This document shows positions 10,903 through 22,699 of a stretch of DNA of 64,000 nucleotides, in pieces. The stretch is from Hevea brasiliensis. Its lineage: Eukaryota; Streptophyta; Magnoliopsida; Malpighiales; Euphorbiaceae. The first letter of the stretch is position 1. Each line of letters starts with the position of its first letter. The stretch spans positions 60,140,691 to 60,204,690 of the forward strand of contig NC_079493.1 of assembly GCF_030052815.1 (NCBI RefSeq). Direction: 5' to 3'. The notes beneath the pieces are model-generated. The model searched no databases. It was not told the DNA's origin and saw only the letters and a list, made by a program, of their open reading frames with translations. The position numbers were made by a program, and so were the translations under genes.

Positions 10903-13461
10903 TTTGAATCATATCATTTAGATTTGTATAACTCAAATTATGGTCAATTGACCATAACTAGGTCAATTCTGAATTTTGGTTCCCTTACTAGGCAGTTTTA
11001 GTATTACACTTTGCCAATTTTATTTGAGTAGGTTGCTGCCATATTTAGGTCTATTACTCTTCATAGGATATGTTACCCTATGTATTATGGTCACTAAGAA
11101 TTTTTTATTGTAATTTTTCAAGTCTTGTAGAGTTACTTATAGTCAAGTTATTGGATTGGACCCAATGGTCTTTTAATGACAGGATGTTCAACTAGGGCAG
11201 TAGCTTTGACCAAACATTTGAGCTTCTTACATTCATAAGGTGAGTGAGAGGTCTAAAACAAAGTTGAAGGTCTATTTTTTAGCTTTCCATAATAGTATGG
11301 CTCATTTTGTTTGAAGACTTCTAGTGGGAGTTATACTTAAAACACTTTGCTGGAGTTAATGGTCATTTGAACCATTTCCAGATTTGGTATGCCAACTTAA
11401 TCAAGTTAATTGACCTAGTTTCCTTAGTTTCTGGGTTTTGGTCAAAATACCATTATTGTAGGCCTATGTCTTAGTGAAAATTTGGTACTGGTTTCAAGGC
11501 ATTTGGAGTTATATGGACCATGTTATGGTCATTTTACTATTGCTGGTTAAGTTGCACTTATATTGCAAAGTTTAGGTCATTTTTAGGTCAAAGTCAATTC
11601 AGCCTGTTTTTGTAACCTGATTTGTGCAAGCATTTTGACTTAGTTCTAGTCATTTCTGGGCTTTGGTGTCTTCATTAGAGTTGTAGCTCTATGTCTAAGC
11701 TTTCCATGGTATAAATTTCAGGTCATTTGGACCTGTTTTGAGTGAGTTATGGCCAAAATACTGACTACTATTCATATGGTCAAAATTCTGGGTTTTCATG
11801 TCATGCAATTCCGGATTTGGTCATTCTTTTAAGTCACTTCTAGGCAGAATTTTAGCACATTTTCTACATGAAAGTTGGCCTATTTTATGTCTAGTTTTAC
11901 CTCCAATTGGCCTCATACCAATTGGGATCGTACAAATTCACTTATAACCTAAAATGCATATTGCCCTTACTAACTACACTTTGCATTGAAAAATGACACT
12001 TCTAATGGACATCATTCACTTTACAATTGGGTCAATTGTCCAACAACAACCCAATGTAATCAAATATCTAGTAATAACTCAATTCCATTAAATCAATTGT
12101 CCCACAACAACTCAATTTAAGTCAAATAACCAGCAACACTTAATTCAATTAAATCAATATCCAACACTTATACAAATCATCAAACTCTAATCAATTGATC
12201 AAAACCACTAATGTACATTCCATTAACTCATAATCAACATTAATATACATGATAATAAGGCCTTCCTAAGCACATCAAGGTTGCCAAAATTGGTACATAT
12301 GCTTTAACTTCCATATTGACTTCATAACCTTACTTCAAATACACAATTCAAACATACACATGTTAATTAAACTCTTATACATTTAAGTGCTTTAATCAAC
12401 ACCTCAAATCACCATTTACATGAAGAAATTATTCATACTCCCATGGACATGAGGGCTGCCAAATTGGAGACTTGTCAACACTTAACAATTTCTTGAAATT
12501 CTTTCATATTCCTACTCACCATAACCTCAATTACAAGTTTAATGAAGCAAGTAAGGAAAATAAGCACTTACCTCTTTTGAAGCTTGTCCAAACTTCACCA
12601 AAACCTTTCTTTCTTGCTTCCTATCTCTTCCCCAAGCTGTATGGACCAACTTTAGTGAAGGATAATGGAAGAAAATTGGCTTGGATCATGGAGACAGAGA
12701 GCTTGGCCATGGATGAATTTGAATGGGAAATGAAATTCAGCCAAATGAAAATGTGAGGAAGAAGAAGGTGAAAGTGGAGAAATCTGTCCACTTTGGGATT
12801 TATATAGGTCTATTAAATAATACTTAGTGGAGCACTAATGATAACTAAAAGATTAATTAATCCAAGATTCCTAAAATTGCAATTATACCCTCAATCTTTC
12901 ACTATTTATATGATATACCAAATTTCTTATTTTCATGGCATTTTCAAAATTTAATACCACTTATTTCTCATGGACATTTAGGTCAAAAGTCCACTCTATG
13001 TGTCAAATGACCAAAATGCCCCTCTTCGGGTTGTATTTTGAATTTTTGGGTACTACCGATTTACTCCTTATACAGCCGATTTCTTTAATTTTCGTTTTTC
13101 GTTTATACTAACTTATTAATTTTTCTTTGACATTTTCAATGTCAATTACACCTTAGTAGACCTTTAATTATGTTTCAAAAATATTTTCCTGAGTTCCTCG
13201 CGGTCCAAGGCTTGTCAATTGTCCTCGCCGTAACTTCCCAGTGCGGTCACCCATCGCTTCGGTGCCGTCTCATTTAACCTAGTTTCATTTCCTCTCTTTT
13301 ATTTTTCCTTAATTTTTCTTGTATTTTCTTTTTATTTATTTCATCATTTTATGCCCGTTTATTATCACTGAAGTATAGTTCCAGACATCTTGACTTGTCC
13401 GGACTGACATTAGGTCACCGGAGTAGTCGAATGTACGGACTACATAAAGTGAGGGCGTTAT
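10903..13461 (-). repeat. Gypsy-C left LTR (3' LTR in element sense), interrupted by Copia-1
   Basis: From 10903 to about 13168 it closely matches 17417-19505; its last 100 bp also match 41073-41180. The inner end reads gtgagggcgttata, the reverse complement of an LTR start of TGTAACGCC type (TA here for the expected CA), and is followed by a reversed polypurine tract. The left part of the LTR is outside the window, because Copia-1 inserted at 10902/10903. The left copy has about 180 bp (12130-12315) that the right copy lacks. The 94-codon plus-strand ORF at 12472-12756 recurs in the right LTR (18798-19052) but has no known domain and is antisense to the element. Confidence 0.8.
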
Positions 13462-15340
13462 AATTCTTCCCTTCTAAATAAAAATTTTGTCCTCAAAATT
13501 TACTTGATGTATCTGTTGCTTCCTTGCTTCTTCATTTCTTTGTGTTGTTTCATCAATATCTAGGTTCGGCTCCTCTCTAGCCTTCGTGGCATACACCCGT
13601 GGTGTCATCCTGACTTCGGGCCTTTTGACCATCTCAGAAATAGCCTTCTGTGAAATCTCAGTTGTCTCTGCTCTGACTGCACCTCACTGGATACTGTGTC
13701 CCACCATTGATAAGCATCATGTTGGAGTAGAGACATAGCACCCTCCAGGTTCTGTTCTGACCAATTCTCATACTTACTTTCCTATTTACTTCTCTTTCCA
13801 TTCCACAACTTAACTTTAATTAGTTCATCTCTCGGTTTTATCTTCTTCCTTGACTCAATTCCTTGACTCGACTGTCGAGTCATAATTTAGCACCGCTTAT
13901 CACCCCTAAGAAATCCACTATACCTCGGTATTACTCTGATTTGGCCCTCTAACCATTCTAGTCAACCTATTTACTAATATTCATAACATTTCTTTATTAC
14001 ATTTGAACCAGCTATTCAAAATTTCGCTTCCACAACTCTTTTATTTATCAATATTCTATAACTTACTTCCTTTTGTACTGAACTATAACCTTTCGATATT
14101 CTAACTTTTGAGTTTTAAATCCCTAAGTAGGATTTCCACACTCATTTCTAATAATAAAATTATGTCCTGATATAGCTATACCAAAACAGATGCTGTTGGC
14201 AATTATTCTCATCTTGGCGTACTATCAAGTAGTATGTAGCTCTACACAATAATCTTAAGTCACTGCAGCTTATAATACAAACATCAAGAATATTGCATAG
14301 TTACTACGATACATTCCAATAGATCAAATTTTCTTATATCTTATCCTTCTTGAGTTCACTTATATCCTAAACTTATTCTGATTACAATATCCATTAATAA
14401 TTACTAACTGTAACATCTTTGCCCTCATCTAGAGCAATTCTATTACTATAATTTACTTTTAGGTCCTCATGCCTTACATTAAGTAAGCTCGCCAATTAGC
14501 TTTATAATTTATAGTGTGTTAGAAAATACTTTTAGCTGACAATTCTTTCAAAATTTATGTCAATCATACTTGTTATCATAGTTTTGATCCTAAAGGACTA
14601 GTCACTAACATATCAAAATTTATTCCCATGTAAAGGAATAGCAATAAAACATATAATTCTAACACTAACATACAAATAAGTAGTGCTGGAATCAAATAAT
14701 AACTCATTGTTTCTTTCAAAAATTAAGAACTTACCAGTAGCTACATTCAAAGTTTTTGTTCTTTCTCCTTGGTGCGTAGTGGACGCTCTAACTGGTGCAC
14801 TACTATTTTCGGGTTGATTCACTGTGTTATGGTTGTGAGGAGTACCAACTCTATTTCTATCTCGACTCTGACCGACTGTCTATGAACTCTGGAGAGCAGA
14901 TCGAGGTTCTCTAGTACAATCTCTAGTGAAATGTCCATGTTCATCATAATTGTAGCAGACTCCAATGGCCTTACGACAAATACCCCCATATAGTTTGCCA
15001 CAAGAGTTGCAGATGTGAGGCGGATATGAACTTCTAGTTGTTCAACGACTGGACCTTGGTGGCCTCTACCTTGAAGACCCACCTCTATCAGATCCATAAC
15101 CACTAGGCTCTCCAGTGTTCTTCCTTTTTCCCAATTTACTATTTGAACTTTGATCATCAGGTCTTTCATTCTTCTCTATTTCATATTGCCCTTGTGGGTG
15201 TTGGCTTTGTACTTGGGCTTGGGCTAACAGATTATCAGCCATTTATTGAAAGAAAGTGGCCATTTACTGGGCCATTTGTGCAGTAATTTGTACAGGTGGG
15301 GCTAGTAAAGTCAAGCTTCAGACTCTCTGAGGGACTGGGG
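13462..15340 (-). pseudogene. Gypsy-C internal remnant: polypurine tract and shuffled gag pieces
   Basis: Read on the minus strand. A CCHC-type zinc knuckle region sits at about 15010-14900 (C-x2-C-G-K and C-x-N-x-D-E-x-G-H-F-x-R-D-C), preceded by a Gln/Ala-rich gag tail (about 15300-15200). Further downstream, at about 13760-13700, is a gag-core-like piece with the signature AYQWWDTV. A readable stretch then reaches the polypurine tract (aagggaagaat, about 13475-13462) next to the LTR. No protease, RT or integrase is recognisable, and 13800-14600 holds nothing I can identify. The knuckle precedes the core, the reverse of normal gag, so the region is rearranged or combines two gag sources. 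Many stops and frameshifts are present. Confidence 0.6.
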
Positions 15341-15356
15341 CTTTGGAAACGTGGTA

Positions 15357-15796
15357 ACATTACCTTTGGCCAAAGCAATTTGTCATCCACACAGATCATG
15401 AGTCATTGAAGCATATCAAGGGGCAAAATAAGTTGAATAGGTGTCATGCAAAATGGGTTGAGTTCCTTGAGACCTTCCCATATGTGATTCAATACAAACA
15501 TGGGAAAGAAAATGTGGTTGCTGATGCCTTATCTCGAAGGAACAGATTCGAGGACGAATCCTTTTGAAGCAGAGGGGAATGATGAGAATCAAGCTACATC
15601 CACGCCAAAGGATTTCATCTAAGGTCCAATTACTAGAGCTAGAGCTAAATCACTTCAGAATTTAATTTGTGAAATCTTAAGGAGCAAGGATTATAAGCTG
15701 GAATGGCATGAAGAAAAGTATAAAGGATTAAATTTGGTGAAAATTAAGCTTGGAAGTGATCAGGTGTCATGTGGAGCATTAGGTTACATGGAATAA
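15357..15796 (+). pseudogene. Gypsy-D pol 3' end: RNase H piece joined to the polyprotein C-terminus
   Basis: Translation shows a gypsy RNase H segment ([14 protein letters not shown], then [10 protein letters not shown], about 15390-15540). A frameshift near 15550 leads straight into a tail with GPITRARAK (about 15625-15650), typical of the extreme C-terminus of some plant gypsy polyproteins. The whole integrase is missing between them. A stop (taa) falls just before GPITRARAK, and the frame ends at 15796, inside the LTR. It is a non-functional remnant. Confidence 0.75.
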
Positions 15797-16398
15797 ACTG
15801 TGGACATGCATGTACTAGATCCAACCCATGTACATGCATCTGCTGGCACCTTTTTGAAAGAATATTCCTTGCTGTTATAACCACCTCTTTTTGGACTTAA
15901 ATGCACTTATTTGCTGCTGTATTAAATTTACTTTTTGTAAGGAGTTTTTAAACTTTTGATAGATTAATTTTTATTTGGACTTAAAGCTCCTTGCAGCTGT
16001 TATTAAAGTAGGGATATTTTTGTCTTTAGCTTTGGAGCCAAGAGACTATAAATACAAGTGTAATAAGAGAGTGGAGGACACACTTTTGAATATTAATGAA
16101 AGATTGTTTCTGCTCCTTTAGTGAGTAAATTGGCTGTTGCCTTTGTTCTTGTGAAGCTCATTAACTTGCTCAGATTTCTATCTTGCAAGGTTTAATATGC
16201 ATAATATTCTTGGTTTATTCATTCTCCATATGAATTAGGTCAAGAATCCCATTTCTGATATTTTCTTTGAATTACACAACAATCTGATTGTGTTGGTTCA
16301 AAGAATCAAATTCATACATCTTGATTTGGTGCTTTCCATATTGTTCCTTTAATCCTTGAATGTGGGTTTTCAAGTTACCAATTACTTGAAGGTTCACA
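15765..16398 (+). repeat. Gypsy-D LTR (634 bp)
   Basis: Begins tgtcatgtgg and ends ggttcaca, eight bases before a tRNA-Met primer site. It contains a TATA-like tataaatac about 16050. The 3' boundary is well supported by the primer site; the 5' boundary is inferred from TG and the end of the pol frame. No second copy is in the window. Confidence 0.6.
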
Positions 16399-16405
16399 TC
16401 AGTTT

Positions 16406-16418
16406 TGGTATCAGAGCA
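16406..16418 (+). other. Gypsy-D primer-binding site
   Basis: tggtatcagagca, complementary to the 3' end of initiator-methionine tRNA, lies just downstream of the LTR end. Confidence 0.8.
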
Positions 16419-16882
16419 AAGGGACGTCCAAACAAGGTAGATTTTCTATTTGCTTCTTATTCTTTGTGTGTTTGTTATCTTTTTCATATTTGCTATTTGG
16501 CTCTAGTTCCATATTTGTTTCTTCTTCTTCATCTTGCATCTGGTTCTTTCTTGCTAAACCTTGTTCTGCTTCTTATTGTGTTTTTGTTATTCACATTTTT
16601 GTTCATTGTATGCTTGACCGAAATTGGCTCTTGGGGTTTAGTATGACTTGTTTGTTTAAAAATTTGTTTTGTTGAGTTTGTCTTAGGGTTTTGGGTTAAT
16701 CAAGCCAAAGCCATTATTCTAGCTATCCATTTTGCTTCCTTCATTTTGATATCAAGCATGAGAGATTATTTGGGTCATTGAGTTTGACTTACCTATTAGG
16801 CTTGAAACTTTACCAGCATTATTTGGGTGTGTTTAAGACGTTGGGTGTAAATTTTGGGGGTTGCTTGATATTGTTTGCCTAC

Positions 16883-17207
16883 TGAACCAAAATTTTGCGG
16901 CAGACTGGATCAAATTAAGTTCACATAGCAAATAGACCCAGAAATTCCTAAAAATTTACAGGGTGTTTTTACCCCACTTCAGTAGTTCCCAAATTAAATT
17001 TCAGCTTAAAATTCAACCATTTGTGTGGGGAACCAAAATTTTGCGACAGAATCAATCAAATTAAGTTCACGTAGCAAATATACCCAGAAATTTCTGAAAA
17101 TTTACCGGGTATTTATACCCCAGTTCAGTAGTTCCCGAATTAAATTTTAGCTTAAAACTCTTTCGTTTGTGTGAGGAACCAAAATTTTGTGGCAGACTCA
17201 ATCAAAT
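16883..17207. repeat. 146-bp tandem repeat, about 2.2 units
   Basis: The block starting gaaccaaaattttgcggcag recurs at exact 146-bp steps (16884, 17030, 17176). The first two units are complete and the third stops after about 30 bp. It lies in the leader of Gypsy-D. No coding potential is seen in it. Confidence 0.85.
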
Positions 17208-17212
17208 TAGTT

Positions 17213-19505
17213 TTAATGTCACTAATAGGTTCCATTTTTCATTCCTCACACGTTGACATATGTTGCCAATTTCATTTCAAAGCTTATTGCATTTTATTGT
17301 AATTATTCAGATTTCATGGCCAAAGTTTACTGTCTATTGGACCAAGCAACAGTGTAAATTTAATAGATTTCTCTTCATTAAATTGTTTCTCATTGTGTCT
17401 TATTTAATTTTCTTTTTGAATCATATCATTTGGATTTGTATAACATAAGTTATGGTCAATTGACCATAACTAGGTCAATTCTGAATTTTGGTTCCCTTAC
17501 TAGGTAGTTTTAGTATTACACTTTGCCAATTTTATTTGAGTAGGTTGCTGCCATATTTAGGTCTATTACTCTCCATAGGATATGTTACCCTATGTATTAT
17601 GGTCACTAAGAATTTTTTATTGCAATTTTTCAAGTCTTGTAGAGTTACTTATAGTCAAGTTATTGGATTGGACTCAATGGTCTTGTAATGACAGGATGTT
17701 CAAATAGGGCACTAGTTTTGACCAAACATTTGAGCTTCTTACATTCATAAGGTGAGTGAGAGGTCTAAAACAAAGTTGAAGGTCTATTTTTTAGCTTTCC
17801 ATAATAGTATGGCTCATTTTGTTTGAAGACTTTTAGTGGGAGTTATACTTAAAACACTTTGCTGGAGTTAATGGTCATTTGAAACATTTCCAGATTTGGT
17901 ATGCCAACTTAATCAAGTTAATTGACCTAGTTTCCTAAGTTTCAGGTTTTGGTCAAAATACCATTATTGTAGGCCTATGTCTTAGTGAAAATTTGGTACT
18001 GGTTTCAAGGCATTTGGAGTTATATGGACAAAGTTATGGTCATTTTACTATTGCTGGTCATGTTGCACTTATATTGTAAAGTTTAGGTCATTTTTAGGTC
18101 AAAGTCAATTCAGCCAGTTTTTGTAACCCAATTTGTGCAAGCATTTTGACTTAGTTATGGTCATTTCTGGGCTTTGGTGTCTTCATTAAAGTTGTAGCTC
18201 TATGTCTAAGCTTTCCATGGTATAAATTTCAGGTAATTTGGATCTGTTTTGAGTGAGTTATGGCCAAAATACTAACTACTGTTCATATGGTCAAAATTCT
18301 GGGTTTTCATGTCATGAAATTCCGGATTTGGTCATTCTTTTAGGTCACTTCTAGGCAGAATTTTGGCACGTTTTCTACATGAAAGTTGGCCTATTTTATG
18401 TCTAGTTTTACCTCCAATTGGCCTCATACCAATTGGGGTCACACAAATTCACTTATAACCTAAAATGCATATTGCCCCTACTAACTACACTTTGCATTGA
18501 AAAATGGCACTTCTAATGGACATCATTCACTTTACAATTTGGTCAATTGTCCAACAACAACCCAATGTAATCAAATATCTAGTAATAACTCAATTCCATT
18601 AAATCAATTGTCCCACAATAACTCAATTTAAGTCAAATATCCTAACTTCATAACCTTACTTCAAATACACAATTCAAACATACACATGTTAATTAAACTC
18701 TTATACATTTAAGCACTTTAATCAACACCTCAAATCACCATTTACATGAAGAAATAATTCATACTCCCATGGACATGAGGGCTGCCAAATTGGAGACTTG
18801 TCAACACTCAACAATTTCTTGAAATTCTTTCATATTCCTACTCACCATAACCTCAATTACAAGTTTAATGAAGCAAGTAAGGAAAATAAGCACTTACCTC
18901 TTTTGACGCTTGTCCAAACTTCACCAAAACCTTTCTTTCTTGCTCTCTATCTCTTCCCCAAGCTGTATGGACCAACTTTTATGAAGGATAATGGAAGAAA
19001 ATTGGCTTGGATTATGGAGAGAGAGAGCTTGGCCATGGATGGCCATGGATGAATTTGAATGGGAAATGGAATTCGGCCAAATGAAAATGTGAGGAAGAAG
19101 AAGGTGAAAGTGGAGAAATTTTTCCACTTTGGGGGTTATATAGATCTATTAAATAATACTTAGTGGCGCACTAATGATAACTAAAAGATTAATTAATCCA
19201 AGATTCCTAAATTTGTAATTATGCCCTCAATCTTTCACTATTTATATTATATACCCAATTTCTTATTTTCATGGCATTTTCAAAATTTAATACCACTTAT
19301 TTCTCATGGACATTTAGGTCAAAAGTCTACTCTAGGTGTCAAATGACCAAAATGCCCCTCTTCGGGTTGTATTTCAAATTTTTTTTTACTATCAATTTAC
19401 TCCTTATATAGCCGATTTCTTTAATTTTCATTTTTCGTTTATACTAACTTATTAATTTTTCTTTGACATTTCCAATGTCAATTACACGTCAGTAGACATT
19501 TAATT
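17213..19505 (-). repeat. Gypsy-C right LTR (5' LTR in element sense), truncated
   Basis: From 17417 to 19505 it matches 10903-13168 closely. The match stops abruptly at tttaatta (19505), leaving out about 190 bp that should precede the segment found at 41073-41180. Bases 17213-17416 probably belong to the same LTR, in the part Copia-1 hides in the left copy. No reversed primer site is visible at its left edge, so the junction to Gypsy-D is also rearranged. Confidence 0.7.
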
Positions 19506-19688
19506 AATTTGGTCATATTGCCATTGATTTTGAAGTGGGTATTACTGGTAATATGAGTAATATGAGTAATAAGAGTGGTTATAGGATTTGTTCTTGTGTT
19601 TGATGGTAACAATATTGAATTTGGTATTGTGGGTATTGTAAGGCTTACACTTGTTCTTACAAATTAGGATTAAGGTGTTGCTATTCAG
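19506..19688. other. Unassigned AT-rich spacer
   Basis: No terminal repeat, ORF or homology is recognised, apart from a short taatatgag run (about 19548-19570). A CACTA left terminus would be expected somewhere from here to 23617, but no CACTAC-type end was found. Confidence 0.4.
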
Positions 19689-19998
19689 ATTTTGGAAGAG
19701 AGGAAGTCCATTGATTTTTGCAAATACCCCTTGTTTATTCCTACTGATCTTGATTTGGAAGCTTACATTGCTCATAGGGTTTATTAATTTGGAATTCTCT
19801 CCTGAATCAGCAATCTTACAAGTAAGTTTTTCTTATCAATCAGGTGGTGTCATTATATTTGATTAGGAGCTATTTGCCTTTAGGTCTCTATGTGTTTGAT
19901 AGATTGCTAGAATAAAATTTTATGGAGGGTTAATAATATGAAAGAATAGCTAAAAGCAAATAGAGTAGAAATTTATTAAAATTTTATTTTAGAACAAT

Positions 19999-20545
19999 AT
20001 CTGCTTAAATTCTGCTGCAAATCCTATACTAATTACATTGAAATTTTGGCTCAAATTTTGCTACAAATTAATATGTAATTCCTACTCAAATTTTGCTGTA
20101 AATTTCATAGTAATTCCTGCTTAAATTCTGCTGCAGTTCTGCACAAATTCTACTACTTATTTTATTGCAAAATTTGCAGCAATTCTGCAGTAATTCTTAC
20201 TTATTGTGTTGTAATTTCTGCTCAAATTCTGCAGCAATTTCTGTACAAATTCTACTACTTATTTTATTGCAAAATTTGCAGCAATTCTGCAGTAATTCTT
20301 ACTTATTCTGATGTAATTTCTGCTCAAATTTTGCTGCAATTTCTGCACTAATTTCATTGCAATTCCTACTCAAATTCTGCTGCAATTTCTGCACTAATTT
20401 CATTGCAATTCTTGCTCAAATTCTACTATAAATTAACATGTAATTCCTTCTCAAATTCTATGGCAATTTTGCACAAAATTCTACAGCATATATTTATTGC
20501 AAAATATGTAGCAATTCTGTAGCATTTCTTATATTTGATTGGCTG
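19999..20545. repeat. Short degenerate repeat array (TGCTCAAATTCTGCTGC type), copy 1
   Basis: Units of about 19-24 bp vary around attcctgctcaaattctgc followed by tgcaa. Similar arrays lie at 20861-21375 and 22190-22605. They resemble the subterminal arrays of CACTA elements in style but share no motif with the TTAACGA array at the right end. Confidence 0.7.
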
Positions 20546-20860
20546 TTCATATTTTGGAAGAGAGGAAGTACATTGATTTCTACAAATATCCCTTGTTTAT
20601 TCCTACTGACCTTGATTTGGAAGCCTACATTGCTCATAGGGTTGATTAATTTGGAAGTCTCTCCTGAATCAACAATCTTGCAAGTAAGCTTTTCTTGTCA
20701 ATCAGGTGGTGTCATTCTATTTGATTGGGAGCTATTGGCCTTTAGGTCTCTATGTGTTTGATAGATTGCTAGAATGAAATTTTATGGAGGGTTAATAATA
20801 TGAAAGAATAGCTAAAAGCAAATAGAGTAGAAATTTATTAAAATTTTATTTTAGAACAAT

Positions 20861-21375
20861 ATCTGCTTAAATTCTGCTGCAAATCCTATACTAATTACAT
20901 TGAAATTCAGGCTCAAATTTTGCTACAAATTAATATGTAATTCTTGCTCAAATTTTGTTCTAAATTCCACAGTAATTCCTGCTTAAATTTTGCTGCAGTT
21001 TTGCACAAATTCTACTACTTATTTTATTGTAAAATTTGCAGCAATTCTGTAGTAATTCTTACTTATTCTGATGTAATTTCTGCTCAAATTTTGTAGCAAT
21101 TTCTACACAAATTCTACTACTTATTTTATTGCAAAATTTGCAGCAATTTTGCAGTAAAATTTTACAGTAATTCTTACTTATTCTGATGTAATTTCTGCTC
21201 AAATTCTGCTGCAATTTCTGCACTAATTTCATTGCAATTCCTGCTCAAATTCTGCTACAAATTAACATGTAATTCCTTCTCAAATTCTATGGCAATTTTG
21301 CACAAAATTCTGCAGCATATATTTATTGCAAAATATGTAGCAATTCTGCAGCATTTCTTATATTTGATTGGCTGT
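20861..21375. repeat. Short degenerate repeat array, copy 2
   Basis: Same unit family as 19999-20545, inside the second long unit. It contains a local duplication of the catgtaatt and gcaaaatttgcagcaatt type blocks. Confidence 0.7.
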
Positions 21376-21680
21376 TCATATTTTGGAAGAGAGGAAGTCC
21401 ATTGATTTCTACAAATACCCCTTGTTTATTCCTATTGACCTTGATTTGGAAGCCTACATTGCTCATAGGGTTGATTAATTTGGAAGTCTCTCCTAAATCA
21501 ACAATTTTGCAAGTGAGCTTTTCTTGTCAATCAGGTGGTGTCATTCTATTTGATTGGGAGCTATTGGCCTTTGGTCTCTATGTGTTTGATAGATTGCTAG
21601 AATGAAATTTTATGGAGGGGATAGTAATATGAAAGAATAGCTAAAAGCAAATGGGGCAGAAATTTATTAAATTTTTATGC

Positions 21681-22189
21681 TAGAAAATATCTTAGATACC
21701 CATCTGCAGAATTCAACCCTCTGCTAATTGAAAAAGGCATCATAGGTACATGGTTGTGGTCTTTAACCAAAAGTAGATTTACATGTTTATTTATTTGATA
21801 GAGATTAGTACTATATTGCCATGTGATATTGTCTTTTCTTTTTTTTTTTTTTAACTTACATTAATTATACTAATTGTTTATTTGAATGTGGAGAATCAAT
21901 TATTTCCAAGATTAGAGGCACAAATTAGAGGGTGTGGAATTTAGGTGATGGATGTTTAAGAGATTAACAAGTTTGAAATTTTATTAAAAAAAAAAAATTA
22001 TTGTTATAGAATTTTAGCATAAGCTGGTGCTTAGAGATGAGAGTGAAGTGCTCTGAAAGCGGAAACTATCCCATGCTAAAAAGGTAGTTAACTGTAGAAT
22101 TTGGTAATTAAATTCCACACCCCTAACAAATTAACATATTAACCCTTTATGACATAACTAATTAATCTTTACAGGTAAAAAGCCATAAT
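21681..22189. other. Unassigned AT-rich stretch
   Basis: Nothing coding is recognised. It holds a poly-T run (about 21838-21852) and a poly-A run (about 21986-21997). Confidence 0.4.
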
Positions 22190-22605
22190 TCTTGCTCATA
22201 CTGATGCAATTTTCTGCTCAAATTCTGCTAGAAATCCTGTACTAATTATATTGTAATTCTTGCTCAAATTCTGCTGCAAATTAATATGTAATTCCTGCTC
22301 AAATTGTGCTATAAATTCCACAGCTATTCCTGCTCAAATTCTGCTGCAGTTTTGCACAAATTCTGCTGCTTATTTAATAGCAAAATCTGCAGCAATTCTT
22401 GCTCATTCTAATGCAATTTCTACTCAAATTCTGCCGCAATTCTTGCACTAATTTCATTGCAATTTCTGAAGTAATTTTGCTATAAATTAATATGTAATTC
22501 TTGCTCAAATTCTGCTATAAATTTCGCAGTAATTCCTGCTCAAGCTCTGCTACAGTTCTGCACAAATTCTGCTGCATATTTAATTGCAAATCTACAGTAA
22601 TTTTG
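22190..22605. repeat. Short degenerate repeat array, copy 3
   Basis: Isolated array of the same unit family as the two upstream ones. It is followed by a catcctccctcag block (about 22626) that recurs at 22711, at the edge of the kinase fragment. Confidence 0.7.
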
Positions 22606-22699
22606 TGGCCAGTCATGGAGATAGCATCCTCCCTCAGTAATCTGCATATTTATTTGCAAATCTGCACAACAGATAGTTTCACAAATGTTATTTTGCTTG

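Larger units (their letters stand above)
15341..17212 (+). mobile_element. Gypsy-D fragment in permuted order (pol end, LTR, leader)
   Basis: A second gypsy type on the plus strand inside Gypsy-C. It runs from RNase H and pol C-terminus into one LTR (15765-16398), a tRNA-Met primer site (16406-16418) and about 800 bp of leader with a 146-bp tandem repeat. Internal sequence on both sides of one LTR is not a normal insertion; it suggests unequal recombination between tandem copies, or integration of a one-LTR circle. Both outer edges are approximate. Confidence 0.65.
19689..21680. repeat. Long tandem repeat: 862-bp, 829-bp and partial units
   Basis: The block starting attttggaag recurs at 19689, 20551 and 21380. 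Each unit has about 300 bp of more complex sequence followed by about 500 bp of short degenerate repeats; the third stops near 21680 before the short repeats. The complex part keeps fairly open frames on both strands in all copies (for example plus 20573-20761 and 21402-21605), but no domain is recognised. It may be a captured gene piece or part of the CACTA 5' region. Confidence 0.8.

Noticed and set aside
12472..12756. 94-codon ORF repeated at 18798-19052
   Set aside because: It lies in the two copies of one LTR and is antisense to it. Length differs (94 and 84 codons) and no domain is seen, so it is better explained by LTR similarity than by a gene.
15765..16418. tRNA gene near the tggtatcagagca site
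   Set aside because: The site is a primer-binding sequence complementary to a tRNA 3' end. No cloverleaf or A/B boxes are present.
19542..19775. 77-codon minus-strand ORF across the first tandem unit
   Set aside because: Its N-terminal part belongs to the repeated block and the rest to unique low-complexity sequence. It is not open to the same ends in the other units.
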